Part shown: positions 25,851 through 34,555 of the stretch, piece by piece | Numbering within the stretch: position 1 is the stretch's first letter | Layout of the letters: every line of letters begins with the position of its first letter | DNA from: Bin87 sp963666865 | Lineage (GTDB): Bacteria; Chloroflexota; Dehalococcoidia; Lucifugimonadales; UBA3495 | Direction: 5' to 3' | Assembly (NCBI GenBank): GCA_963666865.1 | Contig: OY763072.1 | Span: forward strand, 3,906,001 to 3,970,000 | DNA length: 64,000 bases | The notes under the pieces: generated by a model | Told to the model about the DNA's origin: nothing | The model's database searches: none | What the model saw: only the letters and a program-made list of their open reading frames with translations | Translations under genes and position numbers: made by a program

Positions 25851-26842
25851 GCAGCGATTACCGGCGGTTGCTCAGTCAGCTGCGCTCACAGAACTTGACT
25901 GGCAGCCTGCAACGGCGTTTGGATATGCGAGTGCGCCTTGCGGTGGCATCGCTGGGAAGCCGCTTCGGCTTTGCCGATCCCATTGAGTCATACTTGATTT
26001 CCCAAGGCGCGTGGGAACATGTGCGTAACTTGCGGCTAAATCCGGTCAGTGTATTCTGTCATCCCGATATGCTGGTGGAAGAGCCTTTCGTATCACTGTA
26101 CTACCGAGGCATTGGTGGACTTTCCCTAAAGGAAGTGCAAAATCAGGCGCGCTCGGTGGTCAATTGGGAGTCTCCTCCGGACGAGAGACGGCGCAAGCCG
26201 CGGGTAACGGCAGATGCCGCCGGGCAAGTTGCGGGATTGTACAACAGCGTAATTTCGTCAATCATAGAAAACACCACGGACTGGACTCTGGAAAACGGCT
26301 ACCGCAATATAATCGCGTCGCTGGGTATAACCTTCGATGGTTCGATGCGGAATACGATTGGTCGGCTCCCGGAGCAGCGAATTCGTCGTCTGCTGTTGCA
26401 ATATCTGTTTGAGAATGCCTTGCTGTTAGCGCCGGAATATCCCGATGCCGATTCGCTGCCGGCTGCTCCCGGCAATGGCGAATTCAGATTGCAGGACGAT
26501 TTCGTGATGACGTTCAGTTCAGAACCCGACGTCGCTTTTCGTCAGGTCGATTCACTTGAAGCCACCATCGAGGTTAAGGGTGGCATCGACCCTGCCGGCG
26601 CTCTGGAGCGCTTGGGGGCCGCTGAAAAATCCGCCCAAGCAGCGATAGAGGTCAATCGGCGTTGCAAGAATTTTCTCGTCGCCGGCGTAATCACGCCCGA
26701 AATGCGACGACGACTTGACCAAAGCCGCTTGTTTGAAAAGGACTTTCTGCTTGTTGAATTACTGGCAAGCGAAAATTTGCAATCCGAGTTCTTTGACGAA
26801 ATCTTTAACCACACTCTGCGGATGACTACTCCCAACCCTTAA
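25847..26842 (+). CDS. Type II restriction endonuclease (PD-(D/E)xK, XcyI-like?)
   Basis: 331-aa predicted nuclease translated by ATGA overlap with the methyltransferase. The probable catalytic core is Asp228 (SEPDVAF) with Glu242-Val-Lys244 in TIEVKGGIDPAGALERLGAA, a typical strand-loop-strand xEVK site. The EVKGG-DPAGALERxGA pattern reminds me of XcyI/XamI-type enzymes, but I cannot decide between families or give a site. The N-terminal 200 residues are mixed alpha/beta, probably DNA recognition. Intact frame. It pairs functionally with the upstream methyltransferase. Confidence 0.75.
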   Translation: MSSDYRRLLSQLRSQNLTGSLQRRLDMRVRLAVASLGSRFGFADPIESYLISQGAWEHVRNLRLNPVSVFCHPDMLVEEPFVSLYYRGIGGLSLKEVQNQARSVVNWESPPDERRRKPRVTADAAGQVAGLYNSVISSIIENTTDWTLENGYRNIIASLGITFDGSMRNTIGRLPEQRIRRLLLQYLFENALLLAPEYPDADSLPAAPGNGEFRLQDDFVMTFSSEPDVAFRQVDSLEATIEVKGGIDPAGALERLGAAEKSAQAAIEVNRRCKNFLVAGVITPEMRRRLDQSRLFEKDFLLVELLASENLQSEFFDEIFNHTLRMTTPNP

Positions 26843-26855
26843 TATTCGTGTCGTT

Positions 26856-28061
26856 ATGACCTACTCCCTCCTTTCCAGCCTCCGCGTCCTCGAAATCGGC
26901 GGTATGCTGTCCGCGCCCTATTGCGGCAAGCTGCTGGCCGACGCCGGCGCGCGCGTGGTCAAGCTGGAACCCTCGGGGGTGGGCGAACCCGCCCGCCGTT
27001 ACGGTCCCTGGCCTGATGACATACCCCACCCGGAGCGGAGCGGCCTGTTCCTCTACCTCAACGCCAATAAGCAGGGCATCACCGCCAATCTGGAGACTCC
27101 CACCGGGCGCAGCATCATGCGTCGCCTGGTCGCCGCAAGCGACGTGGTGGTACACAACGTGCCGCCGTCAGATATGGAGCGGTTGGGACTGGATTACGAC
27201 GCGCTGGCGGCTGACAACCCAAACTTGGTCATGGCCAGCATCAGCCCGTGGGGCTTGTCCGGCCCGTGGCGGGATTACAAGGCTTACGACATCAACCTGG
27301 CGGCGGCCGGCGGCATCTGCGAGGGATTGGGTGAAGCCGACCGGGAGCCGCTGACCTTCGGGACGCCAGAGGTTGGTTACTTCGCCGGCATGGCCGCCGC
27401 GTCGGCCATCGTGATGGCATTGCTGGGCCGCGACACCCACGGCGGGCAGCACATCGACATTGCCGAGGCAGAGACCATGGCCGGCCTGTACAACGGCCCA
27501 GAGGCGCTGATGGCCGTGTACGAGTGGCGAGTAACCCGCCGCACCGGCCACCACGCGCTGGATTTTCCCTACCCCAACTGCATCCTGCGCTGCAAGGACG
27601 GGCATATCTTTGTCGGTTCGCCGGAGGGCCGGCAGTGGGGTCGCCTGCTGCAGGTAATGGGCAACCCGGAATGGTCGCAGGAACAGCGTTTGCGCAACCG
27701 CACGACGATGAATAACCTTTACGCCGACGAGGTGGACGGCTACGTCGAAGCCTGGTTGGCCGACTATACCAAGGCGGAACTACTGGAGATCGCCCTGGAG
27801 CATCGCATCCCGCTGGCTCCGGTGCGCACCTACGACGAAGTGCGCGCCGACCCTTCGCTGGCCGACCTCTTCGTGGTTATCGAGCGCGACGACACCGGCC
27901 CGGTGACCTACCCCGGAGTACCCTACCGTCTGAGCGACGCCGGTGTCACGCCCCATTCGCCAGCACCGACGCTGGGACAACACAATCGGGACGTGCTGTG
28001 CGACGAACTCGGCTATACCGGCGAGGAGTTGGTCAAACTATATCAGACGGGCATAATCTGA
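26856..28061 (+). CDS. CaiB/BaiF-family CoA-transferase with catalytic Asp replaced by Gly
   Basis: 401-aa class III CoA-transferase homologue. Family segments: LRVLEIGGMLSAPYCGKLLADAGARV at the N-terminus, NKQGITANL, DVVVHNVPPSDMERLGLDYD, MASISPWGLSGPWRDY and GGQHIDIAEAE. In CaiB the catalytic Asp lies in an ADYFSGxxAA motif. Here the aligned stretch reads EVGYFAGMAA, with Gly174 (GGT) in place of Asp; a Glu lies two residues earlier. It may be inactive, use a different mechanism, or depend on the second CoA-transferase at 28351. It starts 14 nt after the restriction gene; no clear ribosome site. Confidence 0.85.
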   Translation: MTYSLLSSLRVLEIGGMLSAPYCGKLLADAGARVVKLEPSGVGEPARRYGPWPDDIPHPERSGLFLYLNANKQGITANLETPTGRSIMRRLVAASDVVVHNVPPSDMERLGLDYDALAADNPNLVMASISPWGLSGPWRDYKAYDINLAAAGGICEGLGEADREPLTFGTPEVGYFAGMAAASAIVMALLGRDTHGGQHIDIAEAETMAGLYNGPEALMAVYEWRVTRRTGHHALDFPYPNCILRCKDGHIFVGSPEGRQWGRLLQVMGNPEWSQEQRLRNRTTMNNLYADEVDGYVEAWLADYTKAELLEIALEHRIPLAPVRTYDEVRADPSLADLFVVIERDDTGPVTYPGVPYRLSDAGVTPHSPAPTLGQHNRDVLCDELGYTGEELVKLYQTGII

Positions 28062-28077
28062 TAGGTAAGGTAGTGGT

Positions 28078-28338
28078 ATGTCGCTGATCCGCATCGCCAT
28101 CATTTGCGTCGTGGTGTTCCTGGGCAGTTGCCTGATTGCCCGGCAGATCGCCCTGCGCAAAAATCACCGGCCCGACGTCATCATCATCGCCGGGATCATC
28201 GTCGGAGCCATCGCCTTCGCGTTGCTGTGGACGCTGAGCCTGGTGTACGGCGGCAACTACACCAAAATCGCGGCGGCCGGAGCGCTCGCCGTGATGCCGG
28301 CAGTGGCGGCATGGATCGTGCCGCCGCGACAAACATAG
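28078..28338 (+). CDS. Small three-helix membrane protein
   Basis: 86-aa hydrophobic protein with three predicted transmembrane helices (about 4-22, 35-57, 64-80) joined by short basic loops (RQIALRKNHRPD). It sits between two CoA-transferase genes with 16-nt and 12-nt gaps, so it is co-transcribed with them. An AAGG-type site precedes the ATG. No homology is recognised. Confidence 0.65.
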   Translation: MSLIRIAIICVVVFLGSCLIARQIALRKNHRPDVIIIAGIIVGAIAFALLWTLSLVYGGNYTKIAAAGALAVMPAVAAWIVPPRQT

Positions 28339-28350
28339 GAAACCCGGATT

Positions 28351-29604
28351 ATGACCTCATCGACAAACGGCGACAGAAGCGCCACCCCAACCAACGACGG
28401 AGCGCTGGCCGGGTACCGGGTGCTGGACTTCGGCTGGGTATTGGCCGGCGCATTGCCCGGCATGGTCCTGGCCGATATGGGCGCCGAGGTCATCAAGGTG
28501 GAAACCCGGCAACGTCTGGACTACATGCGCATGGGCCGGCCCATCGTCGGCGATCAGCCCGACCCGGAGCAGAACCCCATGTTCCACAACGTGAACCGGG
28601 GCAAGCTCAGCGTAACCCTGAACATCAGCGAACCGGATGCAGTGGAACTGGCGAAAAGGTTGGTTTCCCGCTGCGACGTGGTGATCGAGAACTTCTCGCC
28701 CGGCGTGATGGACCGGCTGGGCTTGGGGTACGAAACCCTGCGCGGCATCAAACCCGACATCATCATGGCCTCCATTTCCTCCACGGGCCAGGAGGGACCG
28801 CTGCGAGATCTGCGCGCCTACGCGCCGTCCATAGGATCGCTGTCGGGACTGGACAGCACCATGGGCTACGAGGGCGGGGGGCCGCTGGGGCTCAAGCACG
28901 CCTTTGGCGACATCTGCGGCGCGCTGCACGCCGTATTCGCCATCGTCTCCGCCCTGTACAACCGCCAGCGAACCGGACAGGGGCAATACATCGACGTGTC
29001 CATGCTGCGGGCCACGGTGGTTACGCAAGGGGTCGGGCTGATGGAACACGCGCTGACCGGGCGCTCTTTGCGACCCAGCGGGAACTACGACCCGACGATG
29101 GTTCCATATGGAAACTACCCTTGCGCCGGCGAGGACAAGTGGGTATCCATCGCCGTCGCGTCGGAACGCGAATGGCAGAGCCTGGTGAGCGCCATGGGCA
29201 ACCCGGCGTGGGCCGACGACGACCGGTTCCGCAGCCAATACCGCCGCCAGCGACACCGGCGGGAGCTGGACGCGCTGCTGTCCCAATGGACGGCGCAGCG
29301 CGATCCCGACGCGCTGACCGACTTGCTGCAACAACACGGCGTGGCCGCCGCTCCGGTGTTGAGCGCCGAGGAACGGCTCTTCCACCCTCATTTCATGGAG
29401 CGTGGCCTGTACAACGATATTGACCATCCGTCACTGGGAGCGGAACCCATCTTCAACCTGATGTGGGGCTTGAGCAAGACCCCTTCGTCGGTACGGCGCC
29501 ACGCCCCGCTGATGGGCGAACACAACCGGCAAGTGCTATGTGGTATGCTGGGGATGAACGATGGCGAACTGGCCGAGCTGGCGACGCGGCAGGTGGTGTA
29601 CTAG
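28351..29604 (+). CDS. CaiB/BaiF-family CoA-transferase
   Basis: 417-aa class III CoA-transferase that would move CoA between two organic acids through an aspartyl-CoA thioester. The catalytic Asp is present (Asp187 in HAFGDICGALHAVFAI). Other family marks: YRVLDFGWVLAGALPGMVLADMGAEV, NRGKLSVTLN, SRCDVVIENFSPGVMDRLGLGY, MASISSTGQEGP and GQGQYIDVSM. In the same cluster as the Asp-less paralogue and a double-hotdog hydratase-like gene. Substrate is unknown; a mesaconyl-CoA-type transferase is one idea from the gene neighbourhood. Confidence 0.9.
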   Translation: MTSSTNGDRSATPTNDGALAGYRVLDFGWVLAGALPGMVLADMGAEVIKVETRQRLDYMRMGRPIVGDQPDPEQNPMFHNVNRGKLSVTLNISEPDAVELAKRLVSRCDVVIENFSPGVMDRLGLGYETLRGIKPDIIMASISSTGQEGPLRDLRAYAPSIGSLSGLDSTMGYEGGGPLGLKHAFGDICGALHAVFAIVSALYNRQRTGQGQYIDVSMLRATVVTQGVGLMEHALTGRSLRPSGNYDPTMVPYGNYPCAGEDKWVSIAVASEREWQSLVSAMGNPAWADDDRFRSQYRRQRHRRELDALLSQWTAQRDPDALTDLLQQHGVAAAPVLSAEERLFHPHFMERGLYNDIDHPSLGAEPIFNLMWGLSKTPSSVRRHAPLMGEHNRQVLCGMLGMNDGELAELATRQVVY

Positions 29605-29656
29605 CAGCAGCCCCGGCGTCATTGGCGAGTTTCTTGCCAATCCCCGGGCTGCAACG

Positions 29657-29890
29657 ATGATGAAAATCCGCAAAGACAGCTACCTGCGGGCTTTGGGACT
29701 GCAAGCTACGCTGGCCATCGTGCTGCCCATTGCGCCTATCGTGTTGCTGGTCCTGATACTGGCTGAAATACCCTACGCCGGAAACCTGTGGCTGGGTCTG
29801 GCCCTGATGGTATCGCTGCTGTTTTTTGGACTGGGACTGCTCACCTACTGCATACGTCACGACCTTCGCGGGGACCGCTGGCAGTGGTGA
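29657..29890 (+). CDS. Small two-helix membrane protein
   Basis: 77-aa protein starting MMKIRKDSYLRALGLQ, with two transmembrane helices (about 12-35 and 42-63) and a basic C-terminus (RHDLRGDRWQW). Its stop overlaps a GTG start of the next small gene (GTGA). The start is chosen after the hydrophilic, poorly coding upstream frame; no strong ribosome site is seen. Unknown function. Confidence 0.55.
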   Translation: MMKIRKDSYLRALGLQATLAIVLPIAPIVLLVLILAEIPYAGNLWLGLALMVSLLFFGLGLLTYCIRHDLRGDRWQW

Positions 29891-30039
29891 AGCCGGTAAA
29901 TCAGCAGTCACAGCATTTTCAGTCACTGTCGCTTACCATTCTCGCTATCGCTACGGCAGCAATCGGATTCGGGCTTTTCGGCGTCGATTTCCCTACCATT
30001 GCCAGCCTGCCGGATTTGCAGGGGCCGGCCCGGTTTTAG
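29887..30039 (+). CDS. Very small membrane protein (GTG start, coupled)
   Basis: 50-aa predicted protein with one hydrophobic helix (SLTILAIATAAIGFGLFGV). The GTG at 29887 overlaps the preceding TGA, which suggests translational coupling. Evidence is limited to the coupled start, an open frame and its place in a run of tiny membrane proteins. Confidence 0.4.
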   Translation: MKPVNQQSQHFQSLSLTILAIATAAIGFGLFGVDFPTIASLPDLQGPARF

Positions 30040-30072
30040 GCTGCGCTGAAACTGATTTGCGGAGCGGGCGGT

Positions 30073-30264
30073 ATGATTAGCTATGCGTCGGTTGTGGTCA
30101 CGGTTGGCAAAATTTTTACGCAGGAATCTCCGGTCACAGGCCGTCAGGTAGCACTGGGCCCTTTATTGTTATTGGGCGTAGTAATGGCATTCGTGGCATT
30201 GATATTCATCAGCGGCGTGTTTGAAGAACCGACCGGAGTTCCCCAAGAGGTAGAGGAAAAATGA
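30073..30264 (+). CDS. Small single-helix membrane protein
   Basis: 63-aa protein with one strong transmembrane helix (LGPLLLLGVVMAFVALIFI, about 28-46) and an acidic tail (EEPTGVPQEVEEK). GGAG lies near the ATG. Its stop overlaps the next gene's start (ATGA), tying it to the MaoC-like gene. Unknown function. Confidence 0.55.
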   Translation: MISYASVVVTVGKIFTQESPVTGRQVALGPLLLLGVVMAFVALIFISGVFEEPTGVPQEVEEK

Positions 30265-31496
30265 CACAACAGCAACCCCAGCAACAGGTCGTAGAAACAC
30301 TTCCCGAAGTCGAAGGCGGCATATCCGACGAGGCCCTGGCCGCCGCCCGCGCCATGATCGGCGTGCGGATGCGGACGGAGCAGTACGTCCGCCAAGCCAA
30401 CCTGGACACCATGCTCAACTTCGTCAACGGCATCGGCGACGCTAACCCCCTCTTCCGCGACCAGGAATACGCTGCGTATTCCAAGTATGGCAGCGTCATC
30501 GGTCATCCCTGCGCCCCCTATATGCGCCACTGGTCGGGACGGACCCGCTGGGGACTGCCGGGCGTTCATGGCTTCTTTGCCGGCAACGACTGGGAGTTTT
30601 TCCGAGCGCTGCGGCCCGGCGACGCTGTGAACTGCGTGGAACGGGTGCTGGACGTGCAGGAAAAACAGAGCGCCTATTCGGGACGGTTGGTCATTCAGTA
30701 CGTGGAGACCATCTACTCCAACCAGCGGGACGAGGTGGTGGCCCGGGTGGTCGGCTGGTGCACCCGCCACCAGCGTCGCGCCTCGCGGGAGCGAGGCAAG
30801 TACGCCGACGTGCCCAAGCGCCACGAGTACACTGAGAATGAACTGGCCACCATCGACGAGCAGGTGCTCAACGAGACCGCCCGGGGCGGTCAGCCCCGCT
30901 ACTGGGAGGACACGGAGATCGGCGAGGAGCTGCCTACCGTAGTGCGCGGCCCTCTGTCGTTACAGGACGTGAGCGCGTTCCTGGTGGGCACCGGACGTTC
31001 CAGCGCCCACGGCGTGCTGCTCCGAGAGGCCATGCGACACCCCAACCATTTTTTCCGCAATCCCGAATCAGGCGGCGGTTTGGAGTACACCGGAATCGGC
31101 CATCTGCGCGATTCCGTGGCCGAGGCCGTCGGAGTGCCAGGCGCCTACGATTACGGCCCCCAGCGTGTGTCCTGGTTGGGCACGCTGATGACCAACTGGA
31201 TGGGCGACGACGCTTTCCTGAAGCGGCTGCGCGTGGAAACCCGCCGCTTCAACGTGTATGGCGACACCCAGTTCTGCAAGGGCCGTGTCGCCCGCAAGTA
31301 TATCCACAACGGCAACACCCTGGTGGACGTGGACATCTGGGCCGAAAACCAGCGGGGCGAAGTTACGGCACCCGGTATGGCCACCGTCCAGTTGCCCTCC
31401 CGCGACCCGCGCAACCCGTGGTTCACTGACGGGAGCCATCTTTCGCTGCGCGACGTAACCCTGCCGGAGGAAGCGCCTCCGATACTGCCGGTCTGA
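30261..31496 (+). CDS. Double-hotdog MaoC-like dehydratase/hydratase
   Basis: 411-aa protein with two hotdog domains, the layout of MaoC-type enoyl-CoA hydratases and of mesaconyl-C4-CoA hydratase. The first domain (about 40-165) has the hydratase-style segment NGIGDANPLFRDQEYAA, keeping Asp and Asn but with Phe where many have His. The second domain (about 215-390) has WEDTEIGEELP and VRGPLSLQDVSAFL entry motifs and a VARKYIHNGNTLVDVDIWAENQRGE strand pair. Likely acts on a CoA thioester produced by the adjacent CoA-transferases. The exact substrate is not readable. Confidence 0.75.
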   Translation: MTQQQPQQQVVETLPEVEGGISDEALAAARAMIGVRMRTEQYVRQANLDTMLNFVNGIGDANPLFRDQEYAAYSKYGSVIGHPCAPYMRHWSGRTRWGLPGVHGFFAGNDWEFFRALRPGDAVNCVERVLDVQEKQSAYSGRLVIQYVETIYSNQRDEVVARVVGWCTRHQRRASRERGKYADVPKRHEYTENELATIDEQVLNETARGGQPRYWEDTEIGEELPTVVRGPLSLQDVSAFLVGTGRSSAHGVLLREAMRHPNHFFRNPESGGGLEYTGIGHLRDSVAEAVGVPGAYDYGPQRVSWLGTLMTNWMGDDAFLKRLRVETRRFNVYGDTQFCKGRVARKYIHNGNTLVDVDIWAENQRGEVTAPGMATVQLPSRDPRNPWFTDGSHLSLRDVTLPEEAPPILPV

Positions 31497-31525
31497 TACG
31501 ATGGATCAGCCGCGGAAGGTACAAC

Positions 31526-31843
31526 GTGAACTACTTCCAATGTCCCTATTTAGGTGGCTTGGTAGAGCTTAATGAAGAACGAGAACATCATATTCTGGCC
31601 GAACATTCCGAGTTGCTCCCAGGCCGCCTTCACCTCATCGCGTCCACTTTGGCCGACCCTGACCTCATACTGCGCAGGGAGAATGACTCCGGCATTTCCT
31701 ATCCATTTTGCCGTTGGTATGATGACCTGGGTAACTACGTGATTGTTGCCGTGGTACGCGATCCTACCCCTCGTGACTGGATTGTTACCGCTTACATTGC
31801 CGGCAGGTTGCCAAGAGGAGAGACGATATGCCAACGAAATTGA
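31526..31843 (+). CDS. Small PBECR/nuclease-toxin-like protein (tentative)
   Basis: 105-aa protein (GTG start, AAGG upstream) with the pattern LNEEREHHILAEHSEL, then TLADPDLILR, then a beta-rich end (NYVIVAVVRDP, DWIVTAYIAG). This resembles small phage- and plasmid-borne BECR-fold nuclease-like proteins that begin with a helix containing H-IL-H. It overlaps the next gene by 16 nt, a toxin/antitoxin-like arrangement. The family call rests on pattern memory and is uncertain. Confidence 0.5.
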   Translation: MNYFQCPYLGGLVELNEEREHHILAEHSELLPGRLHLIASTLADPDLILRRENDSGISYPFCRWYDDLGNYVIVAVVRDPTPRDWIVTAYIAGRLPRGETICQRN

Positions 31844-32253
31844 CTTTCCAATACGACCGAATTGGCGACATTCTCTCAGTTGAAATATGCCGGCCTTATC
31901 TAGGTCAAGATTCGGACGATATAGAGGACATGGTGGTAGCCAGGCTCAATCCTCACACCGAGACAGTGGAAAGCATTAATGTGCTGTTCACCTCTACGCG
32001 CATTATCAGTCATAATCCGTTCCGGCTGGACGTCCCCATTGTCCCCGGCGCAATCAACGGCTGGCCGGCCGCGCCGGAATTCAACTGTCTGGTAGAGCCC
32101 GGCTCAGAGTGGCTGACCGTGCCCCAGGCGGCTGTAGTCGGTATGGAGTTGGACACCAAGCCGCCCAAGTTCCCCACTTACCCCGGCAACCGTCCCGCCG
32201 ACGTCAGCCGGTTTGAGTTGACGATAGACAGCGCAATGCAGCTGGCAACATAG
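31828..32253 (+). CDS. DUF2283-type protein, partner of the preceding gene
   Basis: 141-aa protein whose N-terminal 60 residues fit DUF2283 (LTFQYDRIGDILSVEICRPY, VVARLNPHTETVESINVL), a small beta-fold found in many proteins beside toxin-like genes. The rest (DVPIVPGAINGWPAAPEF onward) is unassigned. GAGGAG precedes the ATG. The overlap with the 31526 gene supports joint expression. An antitoxin role is speculation. Confidence 0.55.
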   Translation: MPTKLTFQYDRIGDILSVEICRPYLGQDSDDIEDMVVARLNPHTETVESINVLFTSTRIISHNPFRLDVPIVPGAINGWPAAPEFNCLVEPGSEWLTVPQAAVVGMELDTKPPKFPTYPGNRPADVSRFELTIDSAMQLAT

Positions 32254-32327
32254 CGTTTCGTATTTAGCGGCAACAGTCACTTCGGCGCCCAGCCATCGGG
32301 CCACTCCGCTTCGTTAGAGGCGCCACC

Positions 32328-33017
32328 ATGGCCAGCGACATCCTGGTGATTGAAGACGACTCCGGCATCGCCCGCATCGTCAGCCTGTATCTGGAGCGGG
32401 ACGGCCATCGCGTTACCGCTGTCGGAGACGGCATCAGCGGCCTGCGCACTGCCCGACAGTTGGGTCCCGATTTGATTGTGCTGGACTTGATGTTGCCTCA
32501 GTTGGACGGCATGGAGGTGTGCCGCACCCTGCGCGAGGAATCCGACGTCCCAATTATCATGGCCACCGCGCGGGTGGACGAAGCGGACCGGCTGGCCGGT
32601 CTGGATTTGGGCGCCGACGATTACATCCTCAAGCCCTTCAGCCCCCGGGAGTTGGCAGCTCGCGTCCGGGCTGTCCTGCGTCGCACCGCCCGGCAAACCA
32701 CAGCCGCCGGGCCTTCCCTTATCGAGTACGAGGACTTGACCATAGACCTCAAGGCGAGGACGGTACAGCGAGCGGACACTGAACCTTCCCTTACGCCAAC
32801 CGAGTTCCGTCTTCTGGTCTTGTTGGCGAGCGAACCGGGCCGGGTTTTCACACGCGACCAGATCATCGACGGGGTTTTCGGCTACGACTTCGACGGCTTC
32901 GACCGCACGGTGGACGTACACATCGCCAACCTGCGCCGCAAGATTGAACCCAGCGCCAGGAAACCCCGCTACGTTCACACCGTCCACGGCGTGGGCTACC
33001 GTTTCGGCCATGGGTAA
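32328..33017 (+). CDS. Response regulator, OmpR/PhoB family
   Basis: 229-aa transcription regulator. The receiver domain (about 1-120) has the acidic pair EDD, phospho-acceptor Asp53 in LIVLDLMLPQLDG, and switch Lys in DDYILKPFSPREL. The winged-helix domain (about 130-229) has the LTPTEFRLLVLLASEPGRV and VDVHIANLRRKIE signatures. GAGG lies 8 nt before the ATG. Its last 8 bases overlap the histidine kinase gene, so the two form one two-component system that may control the exported protein at 34556. Confidence 0.95.
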   Translation: MASDILVIEDDSGIARIVSLYLERDGHRVTAVGDGISGLRTARQLGPDLIVLDLMLPQLDGMEVCRTLREESDVPIIMATARVDEADRLAGLDLGADDYILKPFSPRELAARVRAVLRRTARQTTAAGPSLIEYEDLTIDLKARTVQRADTEPSLTPTEFRLLVLLASEPGRVFTRDQIIDGVFGYDFDGFDRTVDVHIANLRRKIEPSARKPRYVHTVHGVGYRFGHG

Positions 33018-34446
33018 GTGGCACTTCGGCCTCCAGTTCAGGCTGGCGCTGGGTTTCGCCGTCATCCTGGCCTTGTCCACCGGCGCGGTGGCGCTATTCA
33101 CCGGATACGCCGCGCACCACGAAGTCGTCCATATCCAAGCGGAGCAGGACCGAGTGCGGGCCAACCGCATCGTCGTGGCTTTGGCCGAATTTTACGATTC
33201 CAACGACGGGTGGGCTGGAGCCCAGAACTTTATTGATCGGGCCAGCTTCCAGTCGGAGCGCGAAATTGTGGTGCTCGACGCTGACGGAAATGTAGTTGGC
33301 GATAGCCGGAATCGCCGGTATAGGCGCGATGGCCGAGGCTGGCGAACTTTTCACGAGTCGGATAGTGACCACCAACCCCTGCCGCCGCCTCTCCATTTCA
33401 CCCCGATAGTTTCAGAGGATGTGCCGGTGGGGTCGGCAGCGGTGATTACTCGGAGATATGGCGGACCCATTCCCATTATTCTCCAAGACTGGGACGAGGA
33501 GGAGTTCGGGCAAGCTGAACCCCCACTGTCACGCTTTGCGGAGGCGGTCAGGCGGTCTTTGACCATAGCAGGTCTCGTTGCCGTAGGGGTGGGCATTCTG
33601 ATGGTGCTGTTGCTCTCACGGCGCGCGCTGAGATCAATCGGCAACCTCACCACAGCGGCGCGAGCGCTGGGCCGCGGTGATTTGTCAAGCCGGGCCCAGG
33701 TGAAGGGCAACGATGAAATCGCGGAACTGGGCCATGCTTTCAACGCCATGGCCGACGCCCTGGAGGAGTCCGAGCGGCAGCGTCGCAACATGGTTTCAGA
33801 CGTCGCCCACGAACTGCGGACGCCCCTGGCCAACCTCCAGGGCCACATCGAAGCTTTGCAAGACGGATTGCTGGAACCCGACACTGCCACTCTTGACACC
33901 GTGCATCAGCAGGCCCTTTACCTTAATCGCCTGGTCAGCGATCTCAGGTTGCTGGCCGAATCGGAAGCCAACGAACTGCGCCTGGTTACGGAACCGGAAT
34001 CCATCTCTGACATCATCCTCCGGGTTGCCGATTCCTTCCGGCCCCGTGCCGAGGCCGCTTCGGTCCGGCTCGCGGCCCAATCCCAGGAGCCACTGCCGAT
34101 GTTGAACCTGGACCGCATCCGCATTGAGCAGGTCGTCGGCAACCTGGTGGACAACGCCATCCGCCACGCGCCGCCCGGCGGCGCGGTTACCCTTTCCGCT
34201 TCCCAACACGGCGACTCCGTCAGGGTGGAAGTGGCCGATACCGGCCCTGGTATCCCGACCGACGTTCTGCCCCACGTATTCGACCGCCTCTACCGCGCTG
34301 ACCCTTCCCGATACCGGGCTACCGGGGGGAGCGGCCTCGGCCTCACCATCGCCCGCCAGTTGGTGGAAGCCCACGGCGGCGTCATCTGGGCGGAAAGCGA
34401 GGAAGGCGCCGGCAGCCGGTTCGGTTTTGACCTGCCCCTGTCCTGA
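33010..34446 (+). CDS. Sensor histidine kinase with HAMP domain
   Basis: 478-aa inner-membrane kinase. Transmembrane helix 1 is about 9-33. An extracytoplasmic sensor follows (about 35-180) with acidic and proline-rich stretches. Helix 2 is about 183-205, then HAMP (ALRSIGNLTTAARALGRGDLS), the HisKA box with His267 (DVAHELRTPLANLQ), and a HATPase domain with N box (VDNAIRHAP), G1 (ADTGPGIP) and G2 (GGSGLGLTIA). The ATG at 33010 overlaps the regulator's end. Signal is unknown; no ligand motif is obvious. Confidence 0.94.
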   Translation: MGKWHFGLQFRLALGFAVILALSTGAVALFTGYAAHHEVVHIQAEQDRVRANRIVVALAEFYDSNDGWAGAQNFIDRASFQSEREIVVLDADGNVVGDSRNRRYRRDGRGWRTFHESDSDHQPLPPPLHFTPIVSEDVPVGSAAVITRRYGGPIPIILQDWDEEEFGQAEPPLSRFAEAVRRSLTIAGLVAVGVGILMVLLLSRRALRSIGNLTTAARALGRGDLSSRAQVKGNDEIAELGHAFNAMADALEESERQRRNMVSDVAHELRTPLANLQGHIEALQDGLLEPDTATLDTVHQQALYLNRLVSDLRLLAESEANELRLVTEPESISDIILRVADSFRPRAEAASVRLAAQSQEPLPMLNLDRIRIEQVVGNLVDNAIRHAPPGGAVTLSASQHGDSVRVEVADTGPGIPTDVLPHVFDRLYRADPSRYRATGGSGLGLTIARQLVEAHGGVIWAESEEGAGSRFGFDLPLS

Positions 34447-34555
34447 CGACGCGATTTTTGGGACAATCACAACTTCTTAACATTTTCGCCCTATCCTCCA
34501 CATATCGAAGCCGCGGAACCAATACAAAACTGCTCCAGCGGCGCAGGAGGCAACA

